A stretch of DNA of 64,000 nt. It comes from Yeosuana marina (GTDB taxonomy: Bacteria; Bacteroidota; Bacteroidia; Flavobacteriales; Flavobacteriaceae). Position 1 is the stretch's first letter; every line of letters begins with the position of its first letter. The stretch lies in NCBI RefSeq assembly GCF_011762485.1, contig NZ_JAAKGI010000002.1, forward strand, positions 124,001-188,000. The letters are read 5' to 3'. This document shows, piece by piece, positions 16,422 through 27,031 of the stretch. The translations under genes were made by a program, and so were the position numbers. The notes under the pieces are model-generated. The model did not search any database, had not been told where the DNA came from, and saw only the letters and a list, made by a program, of their open reading frames with translations.

Positions 16422-19199
16422 ATGAAAAAACTAATAATATCAATTGTATTCTTTTTTATTTGTTTTAGCTATGTAAGAGCTCAAACCCTGCCACCTATAA
16501 AAGTATTTAAGCCAGAGGATTATAATGCCGATAATCAAAATTGGCAAATTTCACAATCCGACAGTAAATTCATATATGTAGCTAATAATAGAGGACTTTT
16601 AGAATTTGATGGTTCAGAATGGCATTTATATGAATCTTTAAACAAATCAATCATTAGGTCTGTTAAAGTTATTGGCGATAAAGTATACACTGGATGTTAC
16701 ATGGATTTTGGCTATTGGAGTAAAAATTCCTTTGGAAAATTAGAGTATGTATCATTGTTGCCCAAACTAGAACAAGATATTGAAGAAGATGATCAAATTT
16801 GGAACATACTTGATTTTAATGAATGGGTCGTTTTTCAATCATCTCACAACATCTATTTTTACAATACGTTAAATCAAACCTTTAAAATTATTAAAACCGA
16901 TAAAATAATTTATAACATTTTCAATATTGAAAATACTATTTTTTATAGCGTTAGAAACGAAGGTATTTATAAAATAAAAGAGGGTAAACCTGAGCTTGTC
17001 ACAGAGGGTTATGCAATAAAAAACGACAAAATTATTAGTATTTTCTCTATAAATAATGAGGTGATTTTTCTAACTCAAAAATCTGGTTTTTATAAAATAA
17101 ATAATGATAAAGCTATAAAATGGAACATTGCAGCTAGTAATATCTTTGAGCAATTTAATGTTTATTGTGCATTACGATTAAAAAATGGTCAATTCATCAT
17201 TGGAACCATATCTAATGGAATAATTAATTTAAATTCAGATGGATCATTTAATTATCAAATAAACCAAAAAAATGGGTTAAGTAACAATACGGCATTATCG
17301 TTACTTGAGGATACAGATAATAATTTATGGGTTGGATTAGATAATGGAATTAACTGTATTAACATAACGTCTCCAGTTCAAGTTTATAATGACTTTGATG
17401 GAGTTTTAGGGACTGTATACACATCAATAGTGTTTAAAAACATCTTGTATGTGGGAACAAATCAAGGCTTGTTTTTTAAAAACATAAATACTAATGACCA
17501 TTTTAAATTTATTGAAGGAACCAAAGGGCAAGTGTGGACTCTTTTTAATTATAATGATGAAGACTTATTATGTGGTCATCATTTAGGAACTTTTAGTATT
17601 GAATATGATAAAGCACTACTAATAGACAATAATACATTAGGGTCTTGGTCTTTCAAAACCATACCAAATCATAAAAATTTACTGTTAAAAGGAAATTATA
17701 GTGGTTTGTATATTTTGGAAAGAAAAGATGGGAAATGGTTTGTTAGAAATAAAATTGAAGGATTTAGTAGTTCTTCAAGGTTCTTTGAATTAGATAAGGA
17801 CAATCATATTTTTGTAAGTCATGAAAATAAAGGTGTGATAAAATTAACAATTGATGATAGTTTTAAAAAAGTAACTAAAAATGAAGTAGAACCATCATTA
17901 GAAATTGGAAAAAATTCAAGTTTAGTAAAATATAGAGGCACTATTTTATATTCATATAGCAAAGGAATTTTTAAATATGATCAAACGGATAAAATCTTTA
18001 AGTACGATAGTCTATTAAGCCCAATTATTAACAAAGAAAACTATGTATCTGGAAAGTTGGTTGTAGACAGCAAAGGTATGTTATGGGCCTTTCCTAGAGA
18101 TAATATAAACTATGTTTTAAATGACAATTTAACAAATAAACCACAAATACATTCTTTAGCTATCCCTCTTAATTTGCGAAAAGTGATATTAAGTTTTGAA
18201 AACATTTCGCAAATTAAAAACAACCTTTATTTGCTAGGAACAGCCAATGGTTATTTAACTATTAATTTAGCTAAAACTAAAGACAATAACGAATACTTCA
18301 TATATCTTAACAGTATAACGTTTAAAGATCTTGATAATGTTGTAAAAGCATATGATAAAAATCGATTTATTGAATTTAAGCCTAAAAAAGGAATCATAAC
18401 TTTTAACTATTCTACTCCTAATTACGATAAATATTCGGAAGTTAAATATCAATATAAATTAGAAGGATTTAGCAATCATTGGAGTGACTGGTCTAGTACT
18501 TCAAAAGCAAGTTTTGAAAATTTAAGTTTTGGTAATTATATTTTAAAAGTAAGATCTAAAGTAGGAAATAAACTTTCACAAAATATTATATCCTATAACT
18601 TTAAAGTCAATAGACCCATACTTTTGTCTAATCTGGCATTATCTATATATTTTATAACTCTAATTTTAATTGTATTTATTACACATAAAGTTTACAAGCG
18701 ACATTATGATAAAAAGCTTAGACAGGAGCAATCCGAAAGCGAAAAAACTATTATCGAAATTAAAAATCAACAACTTAATGATGCTATAGAAAATAAGAAT
18801 AGGGAACTTACTATTTCTAAAATGAGTATTATTAAAAAGAATGAGCTTTTAAATAGTATTAAAAAAGAGCTTAAAAGTCATGAAAGTCCCAAAAATATAA
18901 GGTCGGTTAATAAATTAATTGATGATAATTTAAATAATACAAAAGACTGGGAATTTTTTGTCAAAGCCTTTAATAATACGGATAAAGGCTTTTTAGAAAA
19001 GGTAAAGAAACTACATCCAAATTTAACCTCAAATGATATAAGGTTTTGTGTTTATCTACGATTGAATCTTTCATCAAGAGAAATTGCAGATCTACTAAAC
19101 ATAACTGTTAAAAGCGTTGAAACCAAAAGATACAGGCTGCGAAAGCGTATGAGGTTACCTCATCAGGAAAATTTAATAGACTACATTTTAAGTTTGTAA
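16422..19199 (+). CDS. Two-component-type propeller regulator with LuxR HTH (PUL regulator)
   Basis: This 925 aa protein has a signal peptide (residues 1-20), a large periplasmic beta-propeller (about 20-640) with repeats such as NLWVGLDNGI, a Y_Y_Y domain (about 655-735, YQYKLEGFSNHWSDW), one membrane helix (about 742-762), a coiled coil (about 770-840) and a C-terminal LuxR-type HTH (about 858-925, SSREIADLLNITVKSVETKR). It lacks kinase and receiver domains, so it joins a periplasmic glycan sensor directly to a DNA-binding domain. It stands just upstream of susC on the same strand and probably senses an oligosaccharide released by the encoded enzymes and activates the locus. Confidence 0.9.
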   Translation: MKKLIISIVFFFICFSYVRAQTLPPIKVFKPEDYNADNQNWQISQSDSKFIYVANNRGLLEFDGSEWHLYESLNKSIIRSVKVIGDKVYTGCYMDFGYWSKNSFGKLEYVSLLPKLEQDIEEDDQIWNILDFNEWVVFQSSHNIYFYNTLNQTFKIIKTDKIIYNIFNIENTIFYSVRNEGIYKIKEGKPELVTEGYAIKNDKIISIFSINNEVIFLTQKSGFYKINNDKAIKWNIAASNIFEQFNVYCALRLKNGQFIIGTISNGIINLNSDGSFNYQINQKNGLSNNTALSLLEDTDNNLWVGLDNGINCINITSPVQVYNDFDGVLGTVYTSIVFKNILYVGTNQGLFFKNINTNDHFKFIEGTKGQVWTLFNYNDEDLLCGHHLGTFSIEYDKALLIDNNTLGSWSFKTIPNHKNLLLKGNYSGLYILERKDGKWFVRNKIEGFSSSSRFFELDKDNHIFVSHENKGVIKLTIDDSFKKVTKNEVEPSLEIGKNSSLVKYRGTILYSYSKGIFKYDQTDKIFKYDSLLSPIINKENYVSGKLVVDSKGMLWAFPRDNINYVLNDNLTNKPQIHSLAIPLNLRKVILSFENISQIKNNLYLLGTANGYLTINLAKTKDNNEYFIYLNSITFKDLDNVVKAYDKNRFIEFKPKKGIITFNYSTPNYDKYSEVKYQYKLEGFSNHWSDWSSTSKASFENLSFGNYILKVRSKVGNKLSQNIISYNFKVNRPILLSNLALSIYFITLILIVFITHKVYKRHYDKKLRQEQSESEKTIIEIKNQQLNDAIENKNRELTISKMSIIKKNELLNSIKKELKSHESPKNIRSVNKLIDDNLNNTKDWEFFVKAFNNTDKGFLEKVKKLHPNLTSNDIRFCVYLRLNLSSREIADLLNITVKSVETKRYRLRKRMRLPHQENLIDYILSL

Positions 19200-19477
19200 C
19201 CCTACACCTGTAAAATACACCCCTACAAACCCCCTACAAGAGTAAATTTTAATTCTTTGTAATCGGTTACACTTTTACGCAAACCTTATAGTTTATAAGG
19301 GTTGATTGAGGATAGTGTAAATAAATGGATGTTTTTTTGAGTTGTCTGTTTTTTGTGGTGGTGTAAAATACAGATATCGTAAGATTTAAAAGTAAATTTA
19401 TCATAAGTAAATTATTTAAAACTCAATTTAATTGCTAAACAAATTAATTACTAATGTTTAACTAAACTAAAAGATTT

Positions 19478-22400
19478 ATGAAATTAAAATTATGTTCTAA
19501 AACAAAAAAGATCTTTTTTTCGATTTTTTTATTCTTTGGAGTTTTTGCAATTCAGGCTCAAACTCTAGAAATTAGCGGAACTGTATCAGACGAAAATGGT
19601 GTGCCTCTCCCAGGTGTTACTGTTGTTGTTAAAAATACAGTTAAAGGAACCGCGACCGATTTTGATGGTAAATTTACCATTGAAAATGTCCAACAAGGAG
19701 AAAGTCTTGTGTTTTCTTTTATAGGATATAAAACGATTGAGCGTACCATTAACAACGCTGATTACCTAAATATTTCTTTAGAATCAGAGTCTCAAAACCT
19801 AGACGAGATAGTTGTAACAGCTTTAGGTATTAAGAGAGAGCAAAAGGCTCTTGGTTATGCGGTGCAGGAAATTAAGGGGGAGGCTCTTCAAAGAGTTCAA
19901 GGTATAGATGCTGCTACATCGCTTTCCGGTAAAGTAGCTGGGGTATTGGTTACAAACCCGACAGATTTTAATGCGGAACCAACTATCACTATCCTTGGAG
20001 ATAGTCCACTGCTAGTTATTGACGGTATTGCATATCAAAATAAAACTTTAAATGATATTGCTTCTGAAGATATAGAGTCATTAAGTGTACTTAAAGGAGC
20101 GACAGCTTCTGCATTATACGGTTTCCGTGGAAAAAATGGTGCTGTTTTAATTAAGACTAAAAATGGTAGTAAAGCTGAAGCGGGAGTATCAGTTAACTTG
20201 ACTACTAACACCATGTTTACTGCCGGATATTTAGCAATCCCTGAAAAGCAAAGTGTTTATGGTCGTGGTGAAAATAATACCTATCAACAGAACAAAGACC
20301 AATCTTGGGGTGGATTAATGGATGGTTCCATTCAAAATCAATGGGATCCCATTGCAAAAGAATATAGAGATTATCCATACTTACCTGTAGGAAAAGACAA
20401 TTTCAAAAACTTTTTGGAGCAAGGTTACATTACAAACAATAACGTTAATGTTACATTCAAAGAAAATGCAGTAGCTCTTAGAAGTTCGTTAAACTGGACA
20501 CAAAATAAAGGCCGTTATCCAAATTCTAAATTAGATAAATATACCTACACCTTTGGTGGCGATATCAATTTAGATAAATTTCAATTAACATCTAATTTAT
20601 CATACTCCAGAAGGTATACCCCAAATCAAGGTTCAAATGGATATACCTCCTATGATCCTATGTATACCTTACTGGCTAATAGCTCGTCCGATTTTAATGT
20701 TTTAGATTATAAGGATAATTATTGGTTGATTCCTGGTGTGCTACAAAACAACCAATTTGGTTATGATTTGGAAAATAATTCCTACAGTGGAAAAAACCAG
20801 AACAGTCCTTATTTTGACCGATATGAAAGAACAAATGAAACACTTCGTGATATTTTTAATGCAGATTTATCCTTAAGCTATGATATAACAAACTGGTTAA
20901 AAGCCACAGTACGTTCAGGTTTAGATTTTTATGGAGATTCAGGAAGATTAAGTTTGTCTCAAGGGTCTTATACTTCACTTGGTGATACCGGCCTTCCATA
21001 TTTTACATATAGGTCTGGATTAACATTTAATGGTTCAAGAACAGGCGCCTATTTAGTAGGTAAAACCACGGGATTTAGTTCTAACAGTGATTTGTTACTT
21101 ACTGGTTTAACTAAGTTTGTTGATGACAAACTTGAATTGGAATATCTTGCAGGAGGAACTATTTTTTATCAAAAAGACGAAAACATTAACGCTACAACAG
21201 TAGGTGGTATCTCTGTGCCCGGATTTTTCTCATTAGCGGCATCAGTTAATCCTGCAACAGTGGCTGAAGAAAGACGTGCACGACAAGTTAATTCAGCATT
21301 TGGACGTATAGCATTGTCATGGAATAAATTGATATATTTAGATATAACAGGTCGTAATGACTGGAGTTCTACCTTAGCAGGGCCAGGCATTCCAGCTTCA
21401 AAGAAATCTTATTTTTACCCATCAATTTCAAGTAGTTTTATAGTTTCTGAATTATTAAATGAATCAACAAAAAGTTGGTTAGATCTGTTTAAAGTTAGAG
21501 GATCATGGTCACAGTCAAAAAACCCTGCAAGCATATATGAGATTAATGGTGTATACACATCTGTTTCAAGTATTTGGAATGATTATAGCGGTAGTTACGC
21601 CCCCAGTTCTTTATATGACTTAAATAATGTTCTTCCAGATTCTGAAGAAACTTACGAAATAGGGTTGCAAGGAATGTTCTTTAAAAAACGACTAACAGCT
21701 GATGTTACGTATGCTAATAGAAGAAGATATAATACCTTAACTTCTGCGCCATTGAGTTCAACTTCTGGATATACTTCTAATGTAATAAATACTGATGAAG
21801 AAAAAACTAGAAAAAGTTGGATTGTAGCTTTAACAGGAACGCCTATAAAAAATGAAAATCTGCAATGGGATTTGGGTATTAACTGGTCAACTTATAAAGA
21901 GGTTTACAGCAAATTGGATGATACTTATTCTTCCAACAGACCATGGGTTAAAGTTGGCGAACGAACAGACGCTTATACAATTGCTAAGTACCAAACAGTT
22001 CCCTCAGGAGAATTTGCAGGTCAACGTGTTTTTAGAAATGGACTTGTAGAAAGAGACAATTTTTCTTCAGTTATAGGATATAAGAGTCCTGATTGGATTT
22101 GGGGTATGAATACCACTTTGAGATATAAAAACTGGAGTTTATTTGCATCATTAGATGGTATTGTTGGGGGAATGTCTTCATCAACAACAGAGGCTTATAT
22201 GTGGTTGCAAGGTGTGCACCCAGGTACTCTGACTCCTGAAAGAGCATTAGATGTGGCTACGCCCGGATCTACAAACTATCTTGCAGACGGTGTTATGGTA
22301 GTTTCTGGTGATTATACAACCGACAGAAATACTGGAGAGGTTATTGAAGATACCCGTGTTTTTGCACCCAATGATGTACCAAGAACCTATAGAGATTACA

Positions 22401-22684
22401 TAAGATCTATACATGGAGGTACTGCATGGGGAGGTACTGGAAGAGAAGAAGATATTTTTGATAGAACATTTTTTAAACTACGTGAACTATCAATAACCTA
22501 TACCGTTCCTAAAAACATTTTATCTAAGTGGGGACCTGTAAAAAATGCCTCAATAAGCTTTATAGGACAAAATGTATTGTTATGGTCTAAGGAATTTAAA
22601 TATTCTGATCCTGATGGTGGTAGTGATAATTTTGCAGATCCTTCTTCAAGATATCTTGGAACTAGTATTAAACTTTCATTTTAA
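19478..22684 (+). CDS. SusC/RagA family TonB-dependent outer-membrane transporter
   Basis: This 1068 aa protein imports oligosaccharides through the outer membrane. The signal peptide is residues 1-28 (FFGVFAIQAQ). Then comes a carboxypeptidase-like domain (ISGTVSDENGVPLPGVTVVV, about 32-110), a TonB-box region (LDEIVVTALGIKREQKALGY), the plug with LLVIDGIAYQN and a C-terminal beta-barrel ending in KLSF, with the terminal Phe typical of barrel proteins. It pairs with the SusD gene 11 bp downstream. The 278 bp leader upstream should hold the promoter; I could not identify a convincing TAnnTTTG box there. Confidence 0.97.
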   Translation: MKLKLCSKTKKIFFSIFLFFGVFAIQAQTLEISGTVSDENGVPLPGVTVVVKNTVKGTATDFDGKFTIENVQQGESLVFSFIGYKTIERTINNADYLNISLESESQNLDEIVVTALGIKREQKALGYAVQEIKGEALQRVQGIDAATSLSGKVAGVLVTNPTDFNAEPTITILGDSPLLVIDGIAYQNKTLNDIASEDIESLSVLKGATASALYGFRGKNGAVLIKTKNGSKAEAGVSVNLTTNTMFTAGYLAIPEKQSVYGRGENNTYQQNKDQSWGGLMDGSIQNQWDPIAKEYRDYPYLPVGKDNFKNFLEQGYITNNNVNVTFKENAVALRSSLNWTQNKGRYPNSKLDKYTYTFGGDINLDKFQLTSNLSYSRRYTPNQGSNGYTSYDPMYTLLANSSSDFNVLDYKDNYWLIPGVLQNNQFGYDLENNSYSGKNQNSPYFDRYERTNETLRDIFNADLSLSYDITNWLKATVRSGLDFYGDSGRLSLSQGSYTSLGDTGLPYFTYRSGLTFNGSRTGAYLVGKTTGFSSNSDLLLTGLTKFVDDKLELEYLAGGTIFYQKDENINATTVGGISVPGFFSLAASVNPATVAEERRARQVNSAFGRIALSWNKLIYLDITGRNDWSSTLAGPGIPASKKSYFYPSISSSFIVSELLNESTKSWLDLFKVRGSWSQSKNPASIYEINGVYTSVSSIWNDYSGSYAPSSLYDLNNVLPDSEETYEIGLQGMFFKKRLTADVTYANRRRYNTLTSAPLSSTSGYTSNVINTDEEKTRKSWIVALTGTPIKNENLQWDLGINWSTYKEVYSKLDDTYSSNRPWVKVGERTDAYTIAKYQTVPSGEFAGQRVFRNGLVERDNFSSVIGYKSPDWIWGMNTTLRYKNWSLFASLDGIVGGMSSSTTEAYMWLQGVHPGTLTPERALDVATPGSTNYLADGVMVVSGDYTTDRNTGEVIEDTRVFAPNDVPRTYRDYIRSIHGGTAWGGTGREEDIFDRTFFKLRELSITYTVPKNILSKWGPVKNASISFIGQNVLLWSKEFKYSDPDGGSDNFADPSSRYLGTSIKLSF

Positions 22685-22695
22685 TAAATATAACT

Positions 22696-24222
22696 ATGAA
22701 AAACTTAAAATATATTTTTATAGCAACATTTTTCCTTAGTGCTGTATCGTGCAGTAATTTTGAGGAAATAAATACAAATCCGGATAAATCAACAACCGCG
22801 ACACCGGATATGCTTGCGTCCTACACATTATATAAAACATTTAAACTATCTAATAATAGTGGTGATGTTTATACTCAAATTACTTTGTTTAATCATCAAG
22901 TTACAAAGTTGCGCACTGATGCAGATCCTGGTCAATATTATTGGTCTTATTATCCATATGGTAGTACAGGTATGTATAAATATTTAACTGATCTAAACGA
23001 TATGGTTCGGTTTGCTGAAGGAAATGTGTCAGAACCTTCTTATAAAGGATTAGCTTTATTTTTAAAAGCATATTATGGCTTTGCAGCTACTTTAGATATG
23101 GGAGATATTCCTTATTCTGAAGCGGGTATGGCAAAAAATGGAATTACACAACCAGTTTATGATAAACAAGCTGATGTATTTGCTCAAATTTTAAATGATC
23201 TTCAGGAAGCTGAAGGATATTTTGCAATTGGTGCTGAATTAGGTGGTGATTTTATGTATGGTGGTGATGCTGATAAATGGCGAAAACTCTGTAATGCCAT
23301 GCAGTTAAAAGTGATTCAAACCATGAGTAAAAAGGTAACTGCCGATCAAAAAGCACGATTTGCTGCTATTGTAAATGCAGGTCATTTAATGACCAGTTAT
23401 GATGATGATTTAAAATTGGTATATACAGAAAATGTTAATGCAAGCTATCCTTTTTTTGAGGCTAATAATCAGAGAATGGATATGGCTCCTTCTACATTAA
23501 CTGTAGATGCTTTAAAAAATAATAATGACTATAGATTATTCTATTTTGCTGAACCTGCACAAGCTGAAATTGATGGTGGTTTAACTGAATCTGATTTTGA
23601 TGCCTATGTTGGAGCCCCTTATGAAATACCTTCAAACACATTGTCCATCAATAATGATGCTGGTATGTATTCTTTATTGAATTTGCGTTATGTTCAATTT
23701 AGAGATAATGATCCTTTGTTGTATTTTACCTATTCCGAACAATGTTTTATTATTGCTGAAGCTATAGAAGAAGGTTGGGTTACTGGTAATGCGCAAGAGT
23801 ATTATGAAAATGGTGTAAAAGCTCAATTGTCTTATTACATGAATCTGCCTCACACGGCTGGTTTAGTGCATGGTATGGAAATTACACAAACCTATATTGA
23901 TAATTATTTTACAGGAGAAGCTGCTTACAAAACAAGCGGTACCAAGCAAGATAGATTGAAACAAATTTTAACACAACGTTGGTTAATTGATTTCTTTCAA
24001 GCTAATAGTACGTATTATCCTCAATTTTTGCGTACTGGGTATCCAGAGTATATTTTAAATCCAGCAACTAATTTAAACGATGATAATTCGAGCGTTTTTC
24101 CAAAGCGCTGGGGGTATCCACCAAGTGAGTTAACTACCAATCCTGAAAATTATCAAAAAGCCATTGATTCGCAATATAATGGTGTTGATAATACAATGGG
24201 TGTTCCATGGTATTTACAATAA
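22696..24222 (+). CDS. SusD/RagB family glycan-binding lipoprotein
   Basis: This 508 aa surface lipoprotein binds the glycan and caps the SusC channel. The lipobox is SAVSC with Cys19. The N-terminal NFEEINTNPDKSTTATPDML is the usual start of the SusD-like subfamily that pairs with SusC proteins of this kind. TPR-like helices such as YKGLALFLKAYYGFAATLDMG follow. A hairpin terminator lies 53 bp after the stop, so enzyme genes downstream may be transcribed at a lower level or from a second promoter. Confidence 0.95.
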   Translation: MKNLKYIFIATFFLSAVSCSNFEEINTNPDKSTTATPDMLASYTLYKTFKLSNNSGDVYTQITLFNHQVTKLRTDADPGQYYWSYYPYGSTGMYKYLTDLNDMVRFAEGNVSEPSYKGLALFLKAYYGFAATLDMGDIPYSEAGMAKNGITQPVYDKQADVFAQILNDLQEAEGYFAIGAELGGDFMYGGDADKWRKLCNAMQLKVIQTMSKKVTADQKARFAAIVNAGHLMTSYDDDLKLVYTENVNASYPFFEANNQRMDMAPSTLTVDALKNNNDYRLFYFAEPAQAEIDGGLTESDFDAYVGAPYEIPSNTLSINNDAGMYSLLNLRYVQFRDNDPLLYFTYSEQCFIIAEAIEEGWVTGNAQEYYENGVKAQLSYYMNLPHTAGLVHGMEITQTYIDNYFTGEAAYKTSGTKQDRLKQILTQRWLIDFFQANSTYYPQFLRTGYPEYILNPATNLNDDNSSVFPKRWGYPPSELTTNPENYQKAIDSQYNGVDNTMGVPWYLQ

Positions 24223-24274
24223 TTAAATATTAAATTATTTGAGTAGTTAGTTTTTAGTTAATAATTGTTTTTTT

Positions 24275-24307
24275 AACACCTAAAGGGCTTAAAACTCTTT
24301 AGGTGTT
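24275..24307 (+). terminator. Hairpin after susD
   Basis: AACACCTAAAG (24275-24285) pairs fully with CTTTAGGTGTT (24297-24307), 11 bp with an 11 nt loop, followed by ATTTTTAA. It divides susCD from the enzyme genes and probably gives higher susCD mRNA. Confidence 0.75.
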
Positions 24308-24325
24308 ATTTTTAAGCCAATTAAA

Positions 24326-24340
24326 TACCCTTTAAGGGTA
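24326..24340. promoter_or_regulatory. Palindrome upstream of the enzyme operon
   Basis: TACCCTTTAAGGGTA has perfect 7 bp arms around one central base. It lies 51 bp upstream of the GDPD start codon and downstream of the susD hairpin, where a promoter for the enzyme genes would be. An operator role is a guess. Confidence 0.3.
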
Positions 24341-24390
24341 AATTACCTAATATTTATTATCTAAAAAGTTAATAAATCAAAAGTTATATT

Positions 24391-25191
24391 ATGAATTTGA
24401 GATTTATAGTAATAATTATGTTGGCAACGTTATGTTCATGCGGTAGTATGAATTTTAAGATGTCAAACAATAACAATAAAGTGGTTGCACATCGAGGTGC
24501 ATGGAAACAAAACAACTTACCAGAAAACTCTATAGCCTCTTTAAAACATGCTATTGAATTACAATGTGCTGGCTCCGAATTTGATGTAAGAATGACGTCT
24601 GATAGTATTTTGGTTATAAATCATGATCCCCATTACAATGGGTTACTTATTGAAGACACTAAATATGAAGATTTAATAAAATTTAAGCTTTCAAACGGCG
24701 AAAAACTTCCTACTTTAAAAGAGTACTTAATAGCAGGAATAACAAACAATACAACCACTGGACTAGTTTGTGAAATAAAGCCATCAAAAGATAAGAATCG
24801 AGGCAAATTTATTGCCAGAAAAGTAGTGGGTTTAGTTAAAGATTTAAAAGCAACACCATACATAGCTTTCTATATTAGTTTTGATTATGATATTTTGAAG
24901 GAGATTACAAAAATTAGTAAAACCAAAACTCAATATTTAAATGGAAGTAAATCTCCAGACAAAGTTAAAGCTGATGGGATTTCCGGAATTGATTATTATT
25001 TGAAAGTTTATAGAGATCATCCAGAATGGATTAAAAGATCTAAAGAAATAGGCGTTTTATTAAATGCTTGGACCGCTAATACTCCTGAAGATTTAGACTG
25101 GTTACTTGAAAATAATTTTGATTTTATTACAACCAATGAACCAGAACTCTTATTAAAGAAAGTAAGATTATTAAAAACAAGAAACTATTAA
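24391..25191 (+). CDS. Glycerophosphodiester phosphodiesterase family lipoprotein
   Basis: This 266 aa protein has a lipobox with Cys17 (LATLCSC). It carries the GDPD signature: H34-R35 in VVAHRGAW, the metal ligands E63 and D65 in SEFDVR, H78 in INHDPH, and CEIKP near residue 129. It ends in the usual LLENNFDFITTNEPELLL. These enzymes split phosphodiesters with a glycerol-phosphate moiety. Inside a polysaccharide locus it may remove glycerophosphate groups from the glycan; that is inferred from context. It is the first gene after the susD hairpin and is 28 bp before the GH2 gene. Confidence 0.88.
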   Translation: MNLRFIVIIMLATLCSCGSMNFKMSNNNNKVVAHRGAWKQNNLPENSIASLKHAIELQCAGSEFDVRMTSDSILVINHDPHYNGLLIEDTKYEDLIKFKLSNGEKLPTLKEYLIAGITNNTTTGLVCEIKPSKDKNRGKFIARKVVGLVKDLKATPYIAFYISFDYDILKEITKISKTKTQYLNGSKSPDKVKADGISGIDYYLKVYRDHPEWIKRSKEIGVLLNAWTANTPEDLDWLLENNFDFITTNEPELLLKKVRLLKTRNY

Positions 25192-25219
25192 ATTTCTATA
25201 ATCTATAACCCTAAAAAAT

Positions 25220-27031
25220 ATGAGAAGAGCTATTTTTTTAACGTTATTATTACTTCCTATTATATCTTTTTCTCAAGGTTTAATTACCAATACCATTAAC
25301 CGAAATACAACAACCTTAAACGGCACGTGGCATTATATTATTGACCCTTACGAAACAGGCTATTATAATTATAGATATGAGCCCTATGATGAACAAGTAA
25401 AGAACGATAACAGAGCGTTTTATAATAATTATCATACCGACGATAAATTAGAACTAGTTGAATATGATTTTGATAAGTCACCTACGTTATTAATACCAGG
25501 CGATTGGAACTCTCAAAGCGAAAGTCTTTTGTATTACGAAGGCACTATTTGGTATAAAAAATCGTTTGATTATCAAATTTCAAATCCTTCAAATAGGCTA
25601 TTTCTTTATTTTGGAGCCGTCAACTATAAGGCTGAAGTTTATCTAAATGGTCATAAATTAGGAACTCACATAGGAGGATTTACAGCTTTTAATTACGACA
25701 TATCTTCCATTGTAAAACCAAAAAACAATTACTTAGTAGTAAAAGTAGATAATAAACGATCTAAAGAGGCTGTACCAACCATCAATACAGATTGGTGGAA
25801 TTATGGTGGTATTACTCGGGATGTAAAACTTATTGAAGAACCACAAAGCTTTATTCAAGATTACAGTATACAGTTAAAAAAAGGTAACAACAGCATTATT
25901 TCAGGTTTTGTAAAAATTAATAATGTTTCAAAAAAAGAAAAAGTAACAATTTCAATACCTGAATTAAATATTAACAAAACGATTGAAATAAGCACAAATA
26001 ATGACATAGAATTTGAAGTAAAGGCAAAAAACATACAGTATTGGTCGCCAGAATCCCCCAAGTTATATGCTGTTTATATAAAAACTGATTATCAAACACT
26101 CGAAGACCAAATTGGTTTTAGAACTATTGAAGTCAAAGGCCCTAAAATTCTTTTAAATGGGAACCCTGTCTTTTTGAAAGGCATCTCTATTCATGAAGAA
26201 AATCCGATGCGAGCAGCCCGTGCATTTAACGAGGCCGATGCTTTGGTATTATTAAATTGGGCCAAAGAGTTAGGATGTAATTATGTAAGATTAGCACATT
26301 ACCCACATAATGAGCATATGGTAAGGTTAGCAGATCAATTAGGGATGATGGTTTGGGAAGAAATCCCAGTGTATTGGACCATAGATTTTAAAAATGAGAA
26401 CACCTTAAATAATGCCAAAAATCAATTGACGGAGGCTATAACCAGAGATAAAAACAGAGCCTGTATAATCATCTGGTCAATGGCTAATGAAACACCACCC
26501 TCTGATGCTAGAAATAAGTTTTTGATTGATTTGGTAAATCATACCAAAACCTTTGATAACACTCGGTTAATTAGTGCAGCGCTTGAAACACACAATAAGG
26601 ATGGTGTTCAAATGGTTGATGACAAAATGGGGGAATATTTGGACATTGTAGCTTTTAATCAATATATCGGTTGGTATGGAGGCTCATTAAAAAATGCACC
26701 AAATGCTAAATGGGATATAAAATATAATAAGCCCGTAGTGATTTCAGAATTTGGAGGAGGCGCTTTACAAGGATTACATGGCACTATTGCAGAACGATGG
26801 ACAGAAGAATATCAAGAATATTTATATCAGCAAAATTTAAAAATGATTGATAAAATTCCAAATATTAGTGGGATGAGCCCGTGGATTTTGGCCGATTTTA
26901 AATCGCCTAAAAGACTACTTCCTATTATTCAGGATGGTTGGAATAGAAAAGGTCTCATTTCAAATAATGGTATAAAAAAGAAAGCGTTTTACACGCTTCA
27001 AGAATATTATAACAATAAAAAATATGAGTAA
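25220..27031 (+). CDS. Glycoside hydrolase family 2 (beta-glucuronidase/beta-galactosidase type)
   Basis: This 603 aa exported enzyme has a signal peptide (residues 1-19, LPIISFSQ). The jelly-roll domain with WYKKSF and YFGAVNYKAEVYLNGHKLG, an Ig-like domain and a TIM barrel follow in GH2 order. The acid/base Glu is in WSMANET (near 427) and the nucleophile in VISEFGGG (near 510). RLAHYPHNEHMVRLADQLG is typical of GH2 glucuronidases and galactosidases; the short length fits the glucuronidase-like group, but the substrate cannot be fixed from sequence. It overlaps the next gene by 8 bp. Confidence 0.92.
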   Translation: MRRAIFLTLLLLPIISFSQGLITNTINRNTTTLNGTWHYIIDPYETGYYNYRYEPYDEQVKNDNRAFYNNYHTDDKLELVEYDFDKSPTLLIPGDWNSQSESLLYYEGTIWYKKSFDYQISNPSNRLFLYFGAVNYKAEVYLNGHKLGTHIGGFTAFNYDISSIVKPKNNYLVVKVDNKRSKEAVPTINTDWWNYGGITRDVKLIEEPQSFIQDYSIQLKKGNNSIISGFVKINNVSKKEKVTISIPELNINKTIEISTNNDIEFEVKAKNIQYWSPESPKLYAVYIKTDYQTLEDQIGFRTIEVKGPKILLNGNPVFLKGISIHEENPMRAARAFNEADALVLLNWAKELGCNYVRLAHYPHNEHMVRLADQLGMMVWEEIPVYWTIDFKNENTLNNAKNQLTEAITRDKNRACIIIWSMANETPPSDARNKFLIDLVNHTKTFDNTRLISAALETHNKDGVQMVDDKMGEYLDIVAFNQYIGWYGGSLKNAPNAKWDIKYNKPVVISEFGGGALQGLHGTIAERWTEEYQEYLYQQNLKMIDKIPNISGMSPWILADFKSPKRLLPIIQDGWNRKGLISNNGIKKKAFYTLQEYYNNKKYE